Of a DNA stretch of 64,000 nucleotides, positions 8,878 to 18,668 are shown piece by piece. This stretch comes from Metabacillus indicus LMG 22858. GTDB lineage: Bacteria > Bacillota > Bacilli > Bacillales > Bacillaceae. The notes below the pieces were generated by a model, which saw only the letters and a program-made list of their open reading frames with translations, was not told the origin of the DNA and did not search any database. Location: assembly GCF_000708755.2 (NCBI RefSeq), contig NZ_JGVU02000002.1, positions 372,001 to 436,000 of the forward strand, written 5' to 3'. Each line of letters starts with the position of its first letter. The stretch's first letter is position 1. Made by a program: the position numbers and the translations under genes.

Positions 8878-11232
8878 ATGGCCAAACAAAAAAGAAGACA
8901 AAAGAAAAAAAATGACAACTGGCGCGAAACACTGAAATTTGAGCTGATTGGCCTTGGTATCCTTGCGATAGCGCTGATTGCCATATCAAGCCTGGGATTT
9001 GTAGGCAAGACAGTGGTCTATGTGTTCAGGTTTTTCATCGGAGAATGGTTTATGGCAGCTTTAATCGGCATGCTGATCCTGGCGGGCTTTATCATGTGGA
9101 ACAGAAGATGGCCGCATTTGGTTTCAAGGCAGATGGTCGGACTTTACTGTCTGCTTGCAGCCATCCTGCTTCTCAGCCATGTCACGCTGTTTCAAATGCT
9201 CACCAAAAAGGGAGCACTTACTTCTCCCAGTGTCATAACAAACACATGGGAACTGTTTTTCATGGAAGTAAACGGACAGATCCGAACGCCGGACCTTGGA
9301 GGGGGCATGATTGGAGCCATCCTTTTTGCAGCTTCCTTTTACTTATTTGCAGCAGCAGGTTCAAAGATCATTTCGTTCATACTGATTCTTGTCGGAATTG
9401 TCCTGATTACAGGAAGATCGCTTGGAACTACGCTCGGAAAAATAGCCGTGCCATTTTTCCGCTTTATGAAAAATCAGGCCATTGCTTTTATGGAGGACAT
9501 GAAGAACCTTCCGCAATCAATAAAAAATGCAAGACAGCAAGAAGAAGCAAAACCGAAGAAAGCCAAAAAGCAGCGCAGGCATGAGGAAGAAGACGATGCT
9601 GAGGAAGAAGAAGCAGAAATCGTGCATGTAGAACCCATCATCTCAAGTTTCGCAGACAAAGATGAACGCGAGCCTGAGCCGGCAGTACATTTTCAGGAGG
9701 AAGCAAAGCCTGAACAGACGAGAACACCTAAAAAGAAGCCGGATGCAGAGTCTGCAGAAGAATTGTCAGGACCTCCAATTACCTTCACGGAGGTAGAAAA
9801 CAAATCGTACGCACTTCCTTCCCTTGACCTGCTTTCGCAGCCGAAGGTGAACAGCCAGCAAACCGATAAGAAAAACATCTATGAAAATGCGCGTAAGCTG
9901 GAAAAAACCTTTCAAAGCTTCGGGGTAAAAGCCAAAGTAACGCAGGTTCATCTCGGACCGGCAGTAACGAAGTACGAAGTCTATCCTGATGTTGGCGTAA
10001 AGGTAAGCAAAATTGTGAACCTGAGTGATGACCTTGCTCTTGCGCTTGCAGCGAAAGATATCCGCATAGAGGCGCCGATTCCAGGCAAATCCGCCATCGG
10101 GATAGAGGTCCCCAATTCAGAAATTGCGATGGTATCCCTGCGCGAGGTGCTTGAATCAAAAGCGAACGACCGCCCGGATGCCAAGCTTCTCATGGGTCTT
10201 GGCCGCGATATTTCAGGAGATGCTGTACTTGCTGAAATGAACAAAATGCCTCATCTGCTCGTTGCCGGATCAACCGGAAGCGGAAAGAGTGTCTGTATAA
10301 ACGGCATCATTACAAGCATTCTGATGAGAGCGAAACCGCATGAAGTAAAAATGATGATGATTGATCCGAAAATGGTCGAGCTTAACGTTTACAATGGTAT
10401 TCCTCACCTGCTCGCACCAGTGGTGACAGACCCGAAAAAGGCATCACAGGCACTCAAAAAGGTCGTAAACGAAATGGAAAGAAGATATGAGCTGTTCTCT
10501 CATACAGGCACGAGAAACATTGAAGGATATAACGAATATATCCGCCGGTCAAACCTTGAAGAAGGGACGAAAAATCCGGAATTCCCTTATATTGTTGTCA
10601 TCGTTGACGAGCTTGCGGATTTGATGATGGTTGCCTCATCTGATGTGGAGGACAGCATTACCCGCCTGTCGCAAATGGCGCGTGCTGCAGGCATTCACCT
10701 GATTATCGCCACGCAGCGGCCGTCAGTGGATGTCATCACCGGTGTCATTAAAGCAAATATTCCTTCAAGGATTGCCTTCAGCGTATCTTCTCAGACCGAT
10801 TCACGCACAATACTCGACATGGGAGGCGCTGAAAAGCTTCTTGGCCGGGGGGACATGCTCTTCCTTCCGGTTGGTGCATCCAAGCCTGTAAGGGTACAGG
10901 GTGCTTTTCTGTCCGATGAAGAAGTGGAGAAAGTCGTTTCGTACGTGATTTCCCAGCAGAGAGCACAATACCAGGAAGAAATGATGCCGTCTGAGACACC
11001 GGAAGTAAAAGAAGAAGTGAACGATGATCTGTATGACGATGCTGTTCAGCTCGTTCTTGAAATGCAGACGGCTTCTGTATCCATGCTGCAAAGACGGTTC
11101 CGTGTCGGCTATACCAGAGCGGCAAGACTGATTGATGCAATGGAAGACAGAGGCGTTGTCGGACCATACGAGGGCAGCAAGCCGAGAGAGGTCCTGATCT
11201 CTAAAGATCACTATGATGAAGTAAGCTCGTAA
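8878..11232 (+). CDS. spoIIIE: DNA translocase SpoIIIE (FtsK family)
   Basis: Septal DNA pump that moves the chromosome into the forespore and clears trapped DNA at division. Four hydrophobic segments in the first 170 residues anchor it; an acidic, Lys/Glu-rich linker (about 205-320) follows, then the motor with Walker A GSTGSGKS near 464-471, Walker [12 protein letters not shown], and a C-terminal gamma winged helix ([20 protein letters not shown]). The start is ATG 8878 (MAKQKRRQ), matching the B. subtilis N-terminus; the longer upstream reading has no proper RBS. Length is 784 residues. Confidence 0.97.
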   Translation: MAKQKRRQKKKNDNWRETLKFELIGLGILAIALIAISSLGFVGKTVVYVFRFFIGEWFMAALIGMLILAGFIMWNRRWPHLVSRQMVGLYCLLAAILLLSHVTLFQMLTKKGALTSPSVITNTWELFFMEVNGQIRTPDLGGGMIGAILFAASFYLFAAAGSKIISFILILVGIVLITGRSLGTTLGKIAVPFFRFMKNQAIAFMEDMKNLPQSIKNARQQEEAKPKKAKKQRRHEEEDDAEEEEAEIVHVEPIISSFADKDEREPEPAVHFQEEAKPEQTRTPKKKPDAESAEELSGPPITFTEVENKSYALPSLDLLSQPKVNSQQTDKKNIYENARKLEKTFQSFGVKAKVTQVHLGPAVTKYEVYPDVGVKVSKIVNLSDDLALALAAKDIRIEAPIPGKSAIGIEVPNSEIAMVSLREVLESKANDRPDAKLLMGLGRDISGDAVLAEMNKMPHLLVAGSTGSGKSVCINGIITSILMRAKPHEVKMMMIDPKMVELNVYNGIPHLLAPVVTDPKKASQALKKVVNEMERRYELFSHTGTRNIEGYNEYIRRSNLEEGTKNPEFPYIVVIVDELADLMMVASSDVEDSITRLSQMARAAGIHLIIATQRPSVDVITGVIKANIPSRIAFSVSSQTDSRTILDMGGAEKLLGRGDMLFLPVGASKPVRVQGAFLSDEEVEKVVSYVISQQRAQYQEEMMPSETPEVKEEVNDDLYDDAVQLVLEMQTASVSMLQRRFRVGYTRAARLIDAMEDRGVVGPYEGSKPREVLISKDHYDEVSS

Positions 11233-11261
11233 AGAAAGGCAGCCAGTGCCTTTCTTTTTTT
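11233..11261 (+). terminator. Terminator after spoIIIE
   Basis: A 9-bp stem (AGAAAGGCA / TGCCTTTCT), 5-base loop and T7 run. Confidence 0.9.
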
Positions 11262-11436
11262 GTGCTCTCATCATCGTAATGTAACTGCCGTTAATGGAAA
11301 CGGAAAAGCGCGTTTTGAAAGCCGGAAAACAGCATTCTCTTCATAAATAGGAAATAACGAACAGAAAATAACGAATCTTATTTGTGAGCATTTCTCTATA
11401 AATGTTATACAGCTAGTGAGAAAGTGCTATCTCTTT

Positions 11437-11489
11437 TTCGACAAATTTATCAATTTTCTATTTATTTATTTTAAAATACATGGTATATT
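11437..11489 (+). promoter_or_regulatory. ymfC upstream region: Spo0A-box match and extended -10
   Basis: The roughly 300-bp gap before ymfC holds an exact TTCGACAA (complement of the 0A box TTGTCGAA) at 11437-11444, a weak CodY-like AATTTTCTATTTATT at 11452-11466 (4 mismatches of 15 to the known box), and an extended -10 TGGTATATT at 11481-11489. A direct repeat AAATAACGAA at 11352-11361 and 11366-11375 could be an operator. All are motif matches only. Confidence 0.35.
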
Positions 11490-11562
11490 ATTTTCGATTA
11501 GAGAAAGGGTATAACATCAGATGTCTGATCTCTTAATTGGAACGATTGGACGGAGGCTAAGT

Positions 11563-12288
11563 ATGACTATTAAAACAGATAACCGTCATTTATATTTGCA
11601 GGTCATAGATCGCATTAAAGAAGATATTGAAAATGGAACATACGTAGAAAAAGAAAAGCTTCCTTCTGAATTTGAGCTTTCCAAAAAGCTTGGAGTAAGC
11701 CGCGCGACCCTCAGAGAAGCGCTCCGCATACTCGAAGAAGAAAACGTCATTATCCGCCGCCATGGTGTAGGGACCTTCATAAACTCCAAACCTCTCTTTA
11801 CTTCAGGCATAGAACAATTAAACAGTGTGACTCAAATGATTGAACAGGCCAATATGCAGCCTGGCACCATTTTTCTTTCATCACAAGTCAACAGTCCGTC
11901 AGAGGACGATGTTAAGCGGTTTAAATGCCGTGCAAGCGATGACATTTTTCTTCTCGAGCGGGTTAGAACGGCAAATGGAAAACCGGTCGTTTATTGCCTG
12001 GATAAAATTCCGAGGCATATCCTTCCGGCGTCTTTTGTACATGAACAGGAATCATTGTTTGAACTGCTTGATGAAGAAGCAGGACGCTACATTTCTTATG
12101 CGGTCACACACATTGAACCGATCGGTTACCACGAAAAGATTTCCCCAATCCTTGAATGTGATCCTGAAACCGCACTGCTTTGCCTGAAACAAATGCATTT
12201 CGATGAAAACGATCAGCCCGTGCTGTATTCACTTAATTATTTCCGCGCAGACCAATTCAGCTTTCATGTTGTAAGAAAGCGCTTGTAA
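11563..12288 (+). CDS. ymfC: GntR-family (HutC/UTRA subgroup) transcriptional regulator
   Basis: A 241-residue regulator with an N-terminal winged helix ([27 protein letters not shown] split over residues about 28-55, reading ending in [11 protein letters not shown]) and a C-terminal UTRA effector domain. The start is ATG 11563, 6 bases after GGAGG; the upstream in-frame ATG 11521 has no RBS. It lies 96 bp before the nucleoside importer genes in the same direction and is the natural candidate to control them, though the effector is unknown. Confidence 0.88.
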   Translation: MTIKTDNRHLYLQVIDRIKEDIENGTYVEKEKLPSEFELSKKLGVSRATLREALRILEEENVIIRRHGVGTFINSKPLFTSGIEQLNSVTQMIEQANMQPGTIFLSSQVNSPSEDDVKRFKCRASDDIFLLERVRTANGKPVVYCLDKIPRHILPASFVHEQESLFELLDEEAGRYISYAVTHIEPIGYHEKISPILECDPETALLCLKQMHFDENDQPVLYSLNYFRADQFSFHVVRKRL

Positions 12289-12299
12289 AAACGTTTGCA

Positions 12300-12349
12300 G
12301 CTATAAGGAGGTGGTTCCAAGGTCGAAGGTGTTTCAAAGTTCTTATAGC
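12300..12349 (+). promoter_or_regulatory. Leader of the importer: isolated Shine-Dalgarno and 8-bp inverted repeat
   Basis: GCTATAAG (12300-12307) and CTTATAGC (12342-12349) form a perfect inverted repeat with a 34-base interior. A full-strength AAGGAGGTGG at 12305-12314 has no start codon at a usable distance behind it. The real ribosome site of nupN is a separate AGGGGGA near 12371. Confidence 0.5.
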
Positions 12350-12384
12350 AAATGATTTTAAATGAATAATAGGGGGAAGAAAAC

Positions 12385-13431
12385 GTGAAAAAACGCTTTG
12401 GTTTAACAATGTCACTTGTCCTTGCTGCCGGTACTCTTCTAAGTGCATGCGGATCATCTGGAGAAAAAGACAATGCAGGTGAAGACAAAAAAGAAGGCTT
12501 CTCGGTTGCGATGGTAACGGATACAGGCGGTGTTGATGATAAGTCATTCAACCAGTCGGCATGGGAAGGCATTCAGTCATACGGCGAGGACAACGGGCTT
12601 AAAAAGGGACAAGGCGGCTTTGACTATGCACAGTCTCAGAGTGACGCAGATTATGAAACGAACTTAAATAAGCTTGTCAGACAAAAATTTGATCTTGTTT
12701 ATGGAATCGGATATTTGATGACTGACGCGGTTACAAAAATTGCGGATCAGCAAAAAGACGCTAAATTTGCAATCGTTGACAGTGTAGTGGACAAGCCGAA
12801 CGTGGCAAGCATCACATTCAAAGAACATGAAGGCTCATACCTTGTAGGTGTAGCTGCCGGACTTTCAACAAAATCAAACAAAGTCGGATTTGTCGGCGGT
12901 ATGGAAGGCTCACTGATCAAGAAGTTTGAAGTTGGTTTTGTTGAAGGCGTAAAAGCAGCTAATCCTGATGCAGAAGTAATTGTACAGTATGCAGGTACAT
13001 TCAGCGATGCGGCAAAAGGACAGCAGGTTGCTGAAATTATGTACGGCCAGGGCGCTGACGTAATCTACCATGCAGCGGGCGGAGCAGGAAACGGCGTCTT
13101 CACTGCAGCTGTTGACTTGAAAACGAAAAGCCCTGATAAAGATGTATGGGTAATCGGTGTTGACCGCGACCAGCATGAGCTTGGAGAAGGCGACGGCTTC
13201 AACGTAACACTTACATCAATGGTTAAAGGCGTAGATGTTGCTGTTAAAGACCTTGCTGAAAAAGCTAAAGGCGGAGACTTCCCAGGCGGAGAAATCATTG
13301 AATACGGCCTGAAAGAAAATGGCGTAGGAATTGCTCCGACACAGGACAACCTTTCTGAAGATGTCATTGCTAAAGTAGATGAGTACAAGCAAAAAATCAT
13401 CGACGGTGAAATTACTGTACCATTCGAATAA
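12385..13431 (+). CDS. nupN: BMP-family nucleoside-binding lipoprotein
   Basis: Surface lipoprotein that captures nucleosides for the NupOPQ importer. The signal peptide ends at lipobox LLSAC with Cys22 as the lipidated residue, followed by a flexible Gly/Asp/Glu/Lys-rich linker and the BMP (PnrA-like) domain starting at [18 protein letters not shown]. The start codon is GTG. The 348-residue length fits the family. A strong terminator follows before the ATPase gene, which would make lipoprotein more abundant than transporter. Exact nucleoside preference cannot be read from the sequence. Confidence 0.92.
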   Translation: MKKRFGLTMSLVLAAGTLLSACGSSGEKDNAGEDKKEGFSVAMVTDTGGVDDKSFNQSAWEGIQSYGEDNGLKKGQGGFDYAQSQSDADYETNLNKLVRQKFDLVYGIGYLMTDAVTKIADQQKDAKFAIVDSVVDKPNVASITFKEHEGSYLVGVAAGLSTKSNKVGFVGGMEGSLIKKFEVGFVEGVKAANPDAEVIVQYAGTFSDAAKGQQVAEIMYGQGADVIYHAAGGAGNGVFTAAVDLKTKSPDKDVWVIGVDRDQHELGEGDGFNVTLTSMVKGVDVAVKDLAEKAKGGDFPGGEIIEYGLKENGVGIAPTQDNLSEDVIAKVDEYKQKIIDGEITVPFE

Positions 13432-13452
13432 ACTGTAACCAATAACTCTGAT

Positions 13453-13485
13453 AAAAAGGCTAGGCATATTCTAGCCTTTTTATTA
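13453..13485 (+). terminator. Terminator between nupN and nupO
   Basis: A 10-bp stem (AAAAGGCTAG / CTAGCCTTTT) with a 7-base loop and T-rich tail. It probably works partially, because the ATPase and permease genes lie downstream. Confidence 0.85.
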
Positions 13486-13510
13486 GCCTGTAAAGTCGCC
13501 TGACTAAAAG

Positions 13511-13543
13511 TCTATAAGCTGAATGAGAGATTTATAGATTTTT
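13511..13543 (+). terminator. Second, weaker hairpin before nupO
   Basis: A TCTATAA / TTATAGA stem with a 14-base loop and T5 tail, 26 bp after the first terminator. Confidence 0.4.
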
Positions 13544-13654
13544 AGTTGGTGATTTTCTAAAGCAATAAAAGGAGTCAATGAATAGAGAGAAAACATAAAT
13601 TCCTGACATCAATCATCACAATCATCAATGAGCTTCATGGGAAAAGGAGTGATC

Positions 13655-15187
13655 ATGTTGGAATATGTCATTGAAATGCTCGGAATCCGCAAAGAATTTC
13701 CGGGAATCGTTGCGAACGATAACATTAATCTTCAAGTGAAAAAGGGCGAAATCCATGCGCTGCTCGGCGAAAACGGCGCTGGTAAATCTACACTGATGAA
13801 CGTACTGTTCGGTTTGTATCAGCCTGAAAAAGGCGAAATTCGCGTAAAAGGCAAACCAGTCAGCATTACTAACCCAAATATCGCGAATGATCTGGGAATA
13901 GGTATGGTACACCAACATTTTATGCTTGTCAATAATTTTTCTGTTACAGAAAATATTATTCTTGGAAATGAGCCGACTCAATCTGGAAAAATAAATTTAA
14001 AAGATGCTGAGAAGCAAGTGAAAGACATTTCTGAGAAATACGGGCTCGCTGTTAACCCTTCTGCTAAAATCAGCGATATCTCTGTCGGCATGCAGCAGCG
14101 TGTCGAAATTCTGAAAACGCTTTACAGGGGTGCGGAAATCCTTATTTTTGATGAACCGACGGCTGTTTTGACGCCTCAGGAAATCAAAGAACTGATCAGC
14201 ATTATGAAAACGCTGATAAAAGAAGGCAAATCCATCATTCTGATTACACACAAGCTGAAAGAGATTATGGAAGTGTGTGACCGCGTGACTGTCATAAGAA
14301 AAGGCGAAGGAATCGGCACTGTCAATGTAAGTGAGACAAATCCGAACGAGCTTGCATCTCTAATGGTCGGACGCGAAGTTCTTTTTACGACTGAAAAGAC
14401 GGAACCGAAACCTGCCGCTGAAGTTCTGAAAATAGAAAATCTGACAGTGAAAGACAGCCGGAATGTCACGGTTATAGATTCTCTTAATCTGTCTGTAAGA
14501 GCAGGGGAAATTGTCGGCATTGCTGGAGTCGACGGAAACGGCCAGTCTGAATTAATCGAATCCATCACCGGGCTTATGAGTTCTGAATCAGGCTCCATTC
14601 TGCTGAACGGAAAAGAAATCCGAAATCAGCGGCCGAGAAAAATTACAGAAGCCGGGGTTGGTCATATTCCGCAGGACAGGCACAAACACGGGCTGGTTCT
14701 TGATTTCCCTGTCGGTGAGAACATGGTGCTGCAAACGTATTATCAAAAGCCTTTCTCTAAAAGAGGTGTTCTGAATTTCAAGGCCATTTACGAAAAAGCT
14801 GAGAAGCTGATTAAGGAATTTGATGTACGTACACCCGGAAGTTCAACACTTGCACGTTCACTTTCTGGCGGTAATCAGCAAAAGGCGATTATTGGACGCG
14901 AAATTGACAGAGATCCGGATCTTCTGATCGCTGCACAGCCGACTCGGGGACTTGATGTCGGAGCCATTGAATTTATCCACAGACGCTTGATCGAGCAGCG
15001 GGATAAAGGAAAAGCGGTCCTCCTCATTTCATTTGAGCTTGAAGAAATCATGAACGTCAGTGACAAGATTGCCGTTATTTATGAAGGGAAAATCGTTGCG
15101 ATTGTGAATCCGAAAGAGACAACTGAACAGGAACTTGGATTGCTCATGGCAGGAAGCAGTCGCAGGGAAGCAGGTGCTACAACATGA
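13655..15187 (+). CDS. nupO: Nucleoside ABC transporter, double ATPase subunit
   Basis: Two fused ABC ATPase domains (510 residues) energise the NupPQ permease. The first domain has an intact Walker A GENGAGKST (38-46) and ILIFDEPTA Walker B. The second is degenerate: GVDGNGQSE replaces the Walker A lysine and LLIAAQPTRGLD lacks the catalytic Glu, as is usual for this sugar/nucleoside class. The start is ATG 13655 behind AAAAGGAG; the longer upstream reading is not supported. Overlaps nupP by 4 bp. Confidence 0.94.
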   Translation: MLEYVIEMLGIRKEFPGIVANDNINLQVKKGEIHALLGENGAGKSTLMNVLFGLYQPEKGEIRVKGKPVSITNPNIANDLGIGMVHQHFMLVNNFSVTENIILGNEPTQSGKINLKDAEKQVKDISEKYGLAVNPSAKISDISVGMQQRVEILKTLYRGAEILIFDEPTAVLTPQEIKELISIMKTLIKEGKSIILITHKLKEIMEVCDRVTVIRKGEGIGTVNVSETNPNELASLMVGREVLFTTEKTEPKPAAEVLKIENLTVKDSRNVTVIDSLNLSVRAGEIVGIAGVDGNGQSELIESITGLMSSESGSILLNGKEIRNQRPRKITEAGVGHIPQDRHKHGLVLDFPVGENMVLQTYYQKPFSKRGVLNFKAIYEKAEKLIKEFDVRTPGSSTLARSLSGGNQQKAIIGREIDRDPDLLIAAQPTRGLDVGAIEFIHRRLIEQRDKGKAVLLISFELEEIMNVSDKIAVIYEGKIVAIVNPKETTEQELGLLMAGSSRREAGATT

Positions 15188-16230
15188 ATTTAACACGCTA
15201 TTTCAACATCATTGTACCCGCCATTGCGGTTTTGCTTGGTTTAATTTGCGGTGCAGTCATTATGCTTATTACCGGATATGATCCGGTTGCAGGGTACGCA
15301 GCTTTATGGAACGGTATTTTCGGCGAAACGTATTACATCGGCGAAACAATCCGCCAGTTGACCCCTTATATTCTGGCAGGTCTTGCCGTTGCTTTTGCTT
15401 TCCGTACAGGTCTTTTCAATATCGGAGTAGAAGGACAGCTGATTGTAGGCTGGTTTGCAGCTGTATGGGTCGGGGTGGCATTTGAGCTGCCGAAGATCAT
15501 CCACCTGCCGCTTGCAATACTCGCTGCGGCTCTTGCAGGGGCGCTTTGGGGATTCATTCCGGGTCTGTTAAAAGCCCGGTTCAAAGTGCATGAGGTTATT
15601 GTAACGATTATGATGAACTACATTGCGCTTTATTTAACGAATCATTTGATTCAGTATGTTCTATCAGATAAAGGGGATAAGTCGGAGACCATCTTCGCGT
15701 CTGCTTCACTCAGCTCGCCTTTATTCCAGGAACTAACGGATTACTCAAGAATGCATTACGGGATATTCCTTGCATTAATTGGTGCTCTTGTTATGTGGTT
15801 CCTGCTTGAGAAAACGACGAAGGGCTATGAGCTTAGATCTGTGGGCTTTAACCAGGATGCTGCACAGTATGCAGGAATGAACGTCAGCCGAAACATTATT
15901 CTTTCCATGGTTATTTCCGGTGCATTTGCAGGGATAGCCGGAGCGATGGAAGGACTTGGAACGTTCCAGTATGTATCTGTGAAAAATGGATTTACAGGAG
16001 TAGGGTTTGACGGAATCGCTGTTGCGCTTCTTGGAGGAAATACAGCGATCGGCATCATTTTCGCTGCTGCGCTATTCGGGGGACTGAAAGTCGGTGCGCT
16101 GAATATGCCGTCTGAAGCAGGAGTTCCATATGAACTTGTTGAGATCGTCATCGCTCTGATCATCCTGTTTGTTGCATCAAGCTACTTTATCCGCTGGATA
16201 TTGCTGCGTTTCAAAAAGGAGGGGAAATAA
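15184..16230 (+). CDS. nupP: Nucleoside ABC transporter permease
   Basis: Multi-spanning permease (348 residues) of the BMP-dependent nucleoside importer, with hydrophobic helices spread over the whole length and the conserved GLFNIGVEGQ motif near residue 80, typical of this family. Its start overlaps the nupO stop and nupQ starts at the next base after its TAA. Confidence 0.93.
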   Translation: MNLTRYFNIIVPAIAVLLGLICGAVIMLITGYDPVAGYAALWNGIFGETYYIGETIRQLTPYILAGLAVAFAFRTGLFNIGVEGQLIVGWFAAVWVGVAFELPKIIHLPLAILAAALAGALWGFIPGLLKARFKVHEVIVTIMMNYIALYLTNHLIQYVLSDKGDKSETIFASASLSSPLFQELTDYSRMHYGIFLALIGALVMWFLLEKTTKGYELRSVGFNQDAAQYAGMNVSRNIILSMVISGAFAGIAGAMEGLGTFQYVSVKNGFTGVGFDGIAVALLGGNTAIGIIFAAALFGGLKVGALNMPSEAGVPYELVEIVIALIILFVASSYFIRWILLRFKKEGK

Positions 16231-17190
16231 GTGAGCATACTTCACATGTTAGAACTCATCATCCCAACGGCTTTATTTGTTGCCGCTCCGCTTATTTTCA
16301 CTGCACTTGGAGGCATGTTCAGTGAACGTTCAGGCGTTGTTAACATTGGTCTTGAAGGATTAATGGTCATCGGCGCATTTGTCGCCATCGTATTCAATTT
16401 GACATTTGCCGATCAGTTCGGGGATGCAACACCGTGGCTTTCTATTCTTGCAGCGCTTGCAGCGGGTGCTTTGCTGTCTGTGCTTCATGCAGTAGCATCC
16501 ATCACATTCCGGGCAGACCAGGTAGTAAGCGGAGTTGCCATTAACTTCCTTGCTATCGGACTATCTCTTTTCTTAGTCAAGCTTTTTTACGATAAAGGCC
16601 AGACAGACCGGATTACGGAAAGCTTCAGTAAAATCGACATCCCTGTTTTAAGTGATATCCCGGTTATCGGACCTCTATTCTTCTCAAACGGCTATATAAC
16701 AACGTATATTGCCATCCTGACGGCTTTTGCTGTTTGGTTTGTTATGTACAAAACGCCGTTTGGACTGCGGCTGCGTGCTGTCGGGGAGCATCCGATGGCG
16801 GCAGACACAATGGGAATTAACGTGACGAAAATGCGCTATATCGGAGTTATTCTGAGCGGTGCGTTCGCAGGTGTAGGCGGAGCCGTTTATGCAACGATTA
16901 TTGCCCGCGACTTCAGTCACGCAACAATCAGCGGCCAGGGCTTTATGGCTCTTGCTGCCCTGATCTTCGGAAAGTGGCATCCGCTTGGCGCCATGGGAGC
17001 GGCCATCTTCTTCGGACTGGCACAGGGTTTGAGCGTTATCGGCGGACAGCTGCCTCTTCTTGAGGACATTCCGACCATGTATCTCCTGATTACACCTTAT
17101 GTGCTCACTATTCTTGCGCTCACAGGATTTATCGGACGCGCAGATGCACCGAAGGCACTCGGAACACCTTATGAAAAGGGTAAAAGGTAA
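16231..17190 (+). CDS. nupQ: Nucleoside ABC transporter permease
   Basis: Second permease (319 residues), GTG start directly after the nupP stop, with AAAGGAGGGG as ribosome site inside nupP. It carries the paralogous SGVVNIGLEGLM motif and LGGMFSERSG at the N-terminus. Pairs with NupP in the membrane. Last gene of the importer operon, ended by a strong terminator. Confidence 0.93.
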   Translation: MSILHMLELIIPTALFVAAPLIFTALGGMFSERSGVVNIGLEGLMVIGAFVAIVFNLTFADQFGDATPWLSILAALAAGALLSVLHAVASITFRADQVVSGVAINFLAIGLSLFLVKLFYDKGQTDRITESFSKIDIPVLSDIPVIGPLFFSNGYITTYIAILTAFAVWFVMYKTPFGLRLRAVGEHPMAADTMGINVTKMRYIGVILSGAFAGVGGAVYATIIARDFSHATISGQGFMALAALIFGKWHPLGAMGAAIFFGLAQGLSVIGGQLPLLEDIPTMYLLITPYVLTILALTGFIGRADAPKALGTPYEKGKR

Positions 17191-17195
17191 GAACA

Positions 17196-17227
17196 AAAGC
17201 GGTCCCGCCATATGGCGGGGCCGTTTT
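17196..17227 (+). terminator. Terminator of the nup operon
   Basis: A 10-bp GC-rich stem (CGGTCCCGCC / GGCGGGGCCG, one G-U pair) with an ATAT loop and T5 run. Confidence 0.92.
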
Positions 17228-17387
17228 TGCATGAATGCATATCGTGGACAGCGGCAAACTAATGGTATATGGCGGGTTATCATTTCCTTAATTATCCTAA
17301 AGTTGATATAATTACTAGAATGGTTCCATACGCTAATGTAGAAAACAGGTAAAAATAAAAGAGAATCTGCTTGTTAGGAGGGTCATA

Positions 17388-18668
17388 ATGAGTTATTTAA
17401 AAGAAGAAATTGAAACAATCAACGGCTTGACGCTTCATACCGTTCAAACGGATAAATTTAAGACAAATTCACTTGTATTCAAAATGCTTGCACCGCTCAA
17501 TGAAGAAGACGTGACATTCCGAGCGCTCCTGCCTTACGTACTTCAAAGGGGGACAAAAACGTTTCCGACAAGCACAGAACTCAGAAAGCACCTGGATGAA
17601 CTTTACGGTGCAACACTTTTTGTGGACCTGTCGAAAAAAGGCGACCATCATATTATTTCCATCCGCATCGAGGTTGCCAACGAACGCTTTTTGTCAGATC
17701 AGACTCCGCTTCTTGAAAAAGCGATGAAGCTTCTGTCTGAGATTGTTCTTTCTCCTGTTGTAAAAAATTCCTCTTTTCCTGATGAGATCATTAATCAGGA
17801 AAAACGGACGCTTAAGCAGAGAATCCAAGCGGTTTATGACGATAAAATGAGATATTCCAATCTGAGGCTTGTGCAGGAAATGTGCAAAGATGAGCCATAC
17901 CGCCTGCATGTGAACGGAGAGATTGACCATCTTGACCGCATTACATCTGAGAGCCTTTATGAGTACTATAAAAAAGCATTAAAAGAAGACAAAATGGACC
18001 TCTACGTAACAGGTGACGTCTCGAAGGAAGAGGTAAGCAAATATACAAAGCAGTTTTTTGTGTTTGGTGAAAACGCACACAAATCAGCTGAGAAATCCAT
18101 CACCGAAAAAAGACAGTCTGAGCCAAATGAAGTAATTGAAAAGCAGGACGTGAAGCAGGGCAAGCTGAATATCGGCTACCGCACCCATTGTACTTACGGG
18201 GATAAAGAGTATTATGCGCTTCAAGTTTTCAACGGAATTTTTGGAGGGTTTTCCCATTCAAAGCTGTTTATCAATGTCCGCGAAAAAGAAAGTCTCGCTT
18301 ATTATGCCGCTTCAAGAGTTGAAAGCCACAAAGGACTTCTGATGGTCATGTCCGGCATTGAATTTGCAAACTTTGAACGGGCTGTAACCATTATAAAAGA
18401 ACAAATGGAAGCGATGAAAAACGGTGATTTTGAAGAAAAGGAAATTGATCAGACGAAAGCGGTTATTAAAAATCAGCTTCTTGAAACCATTGATACGTCA
18501 TACGGAGCTGTAGAAGTGCTGTATCACAACGTCATTTCGAACATTGACGAGCCTTTTGACAAGTACCTGGATGGAATTGAGCATGTAACAAAAGAAGAAA
18601 TTGTTGCAGCTGCAGGGAAAATTGAACTGGATACGGTGTACTTCTTAACGGGAAAGGAGGAGGCTTAA
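17388..18668 (+). CDS. ymfF: M16-family peptidase-like protein, non-catalytic partner
   Basis: A 426-residue M16 (insulinase-like) fold. Where active members have HxxEH, this protein has LPYVLQRG, so it lacks the zinc site. It sits head to tail with ymfH, which keeps the motif; the pair resembles two-subunit M16 proteases with one active and one inactive chain. TAGGAGGG at proper spacing supports the ATG. The stop is directly followed by the ymfH start. Substrate unknown. Confidence 0.9.
   Translation: MSYLKEEIETINGLTLHTVQTDKFKTNSLVFKMLAPLNEEDVTFRALLPYVLQRGTKTFPTSTELRKHLDELYGATLFVDLSKKGDHHIISIRIEVANERFLSDQTPLLEKAMKLLSEIVLSPVVKNSSFPDEIINQEKRTLKQRIQAVYDDKMRYSNLRLVQEMCKDEPYRLHVNGEIDHLDRITSESLYEYYKKALKEDKMDLYVTGDVSKEEVSKYTKQFFVFGENAHKSAEKSITEKRQSEPNEVIEKQDVKQGKLNIGYRTHCTYGDKEYYALQVFNGIFGGFSHSKLFINVREKESLAYYAASRVESHKGLLMVMSGIEFANFERAVTIIKEQMEAMKNGDFEEKEIDQTKAVIKNQLLETIDTSYGAVEVLYHNVISNIDEPFDKYLDGIEHVTKEEIVAAAGKIELDTVYFLTGKEEA

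Noticed and set aside
9045-9584. 179-residue ORF inside spoIIIE
   Set aside because: Out-of-frame shadow of spoIIIE, whose own frame carries all FtsK motifs.
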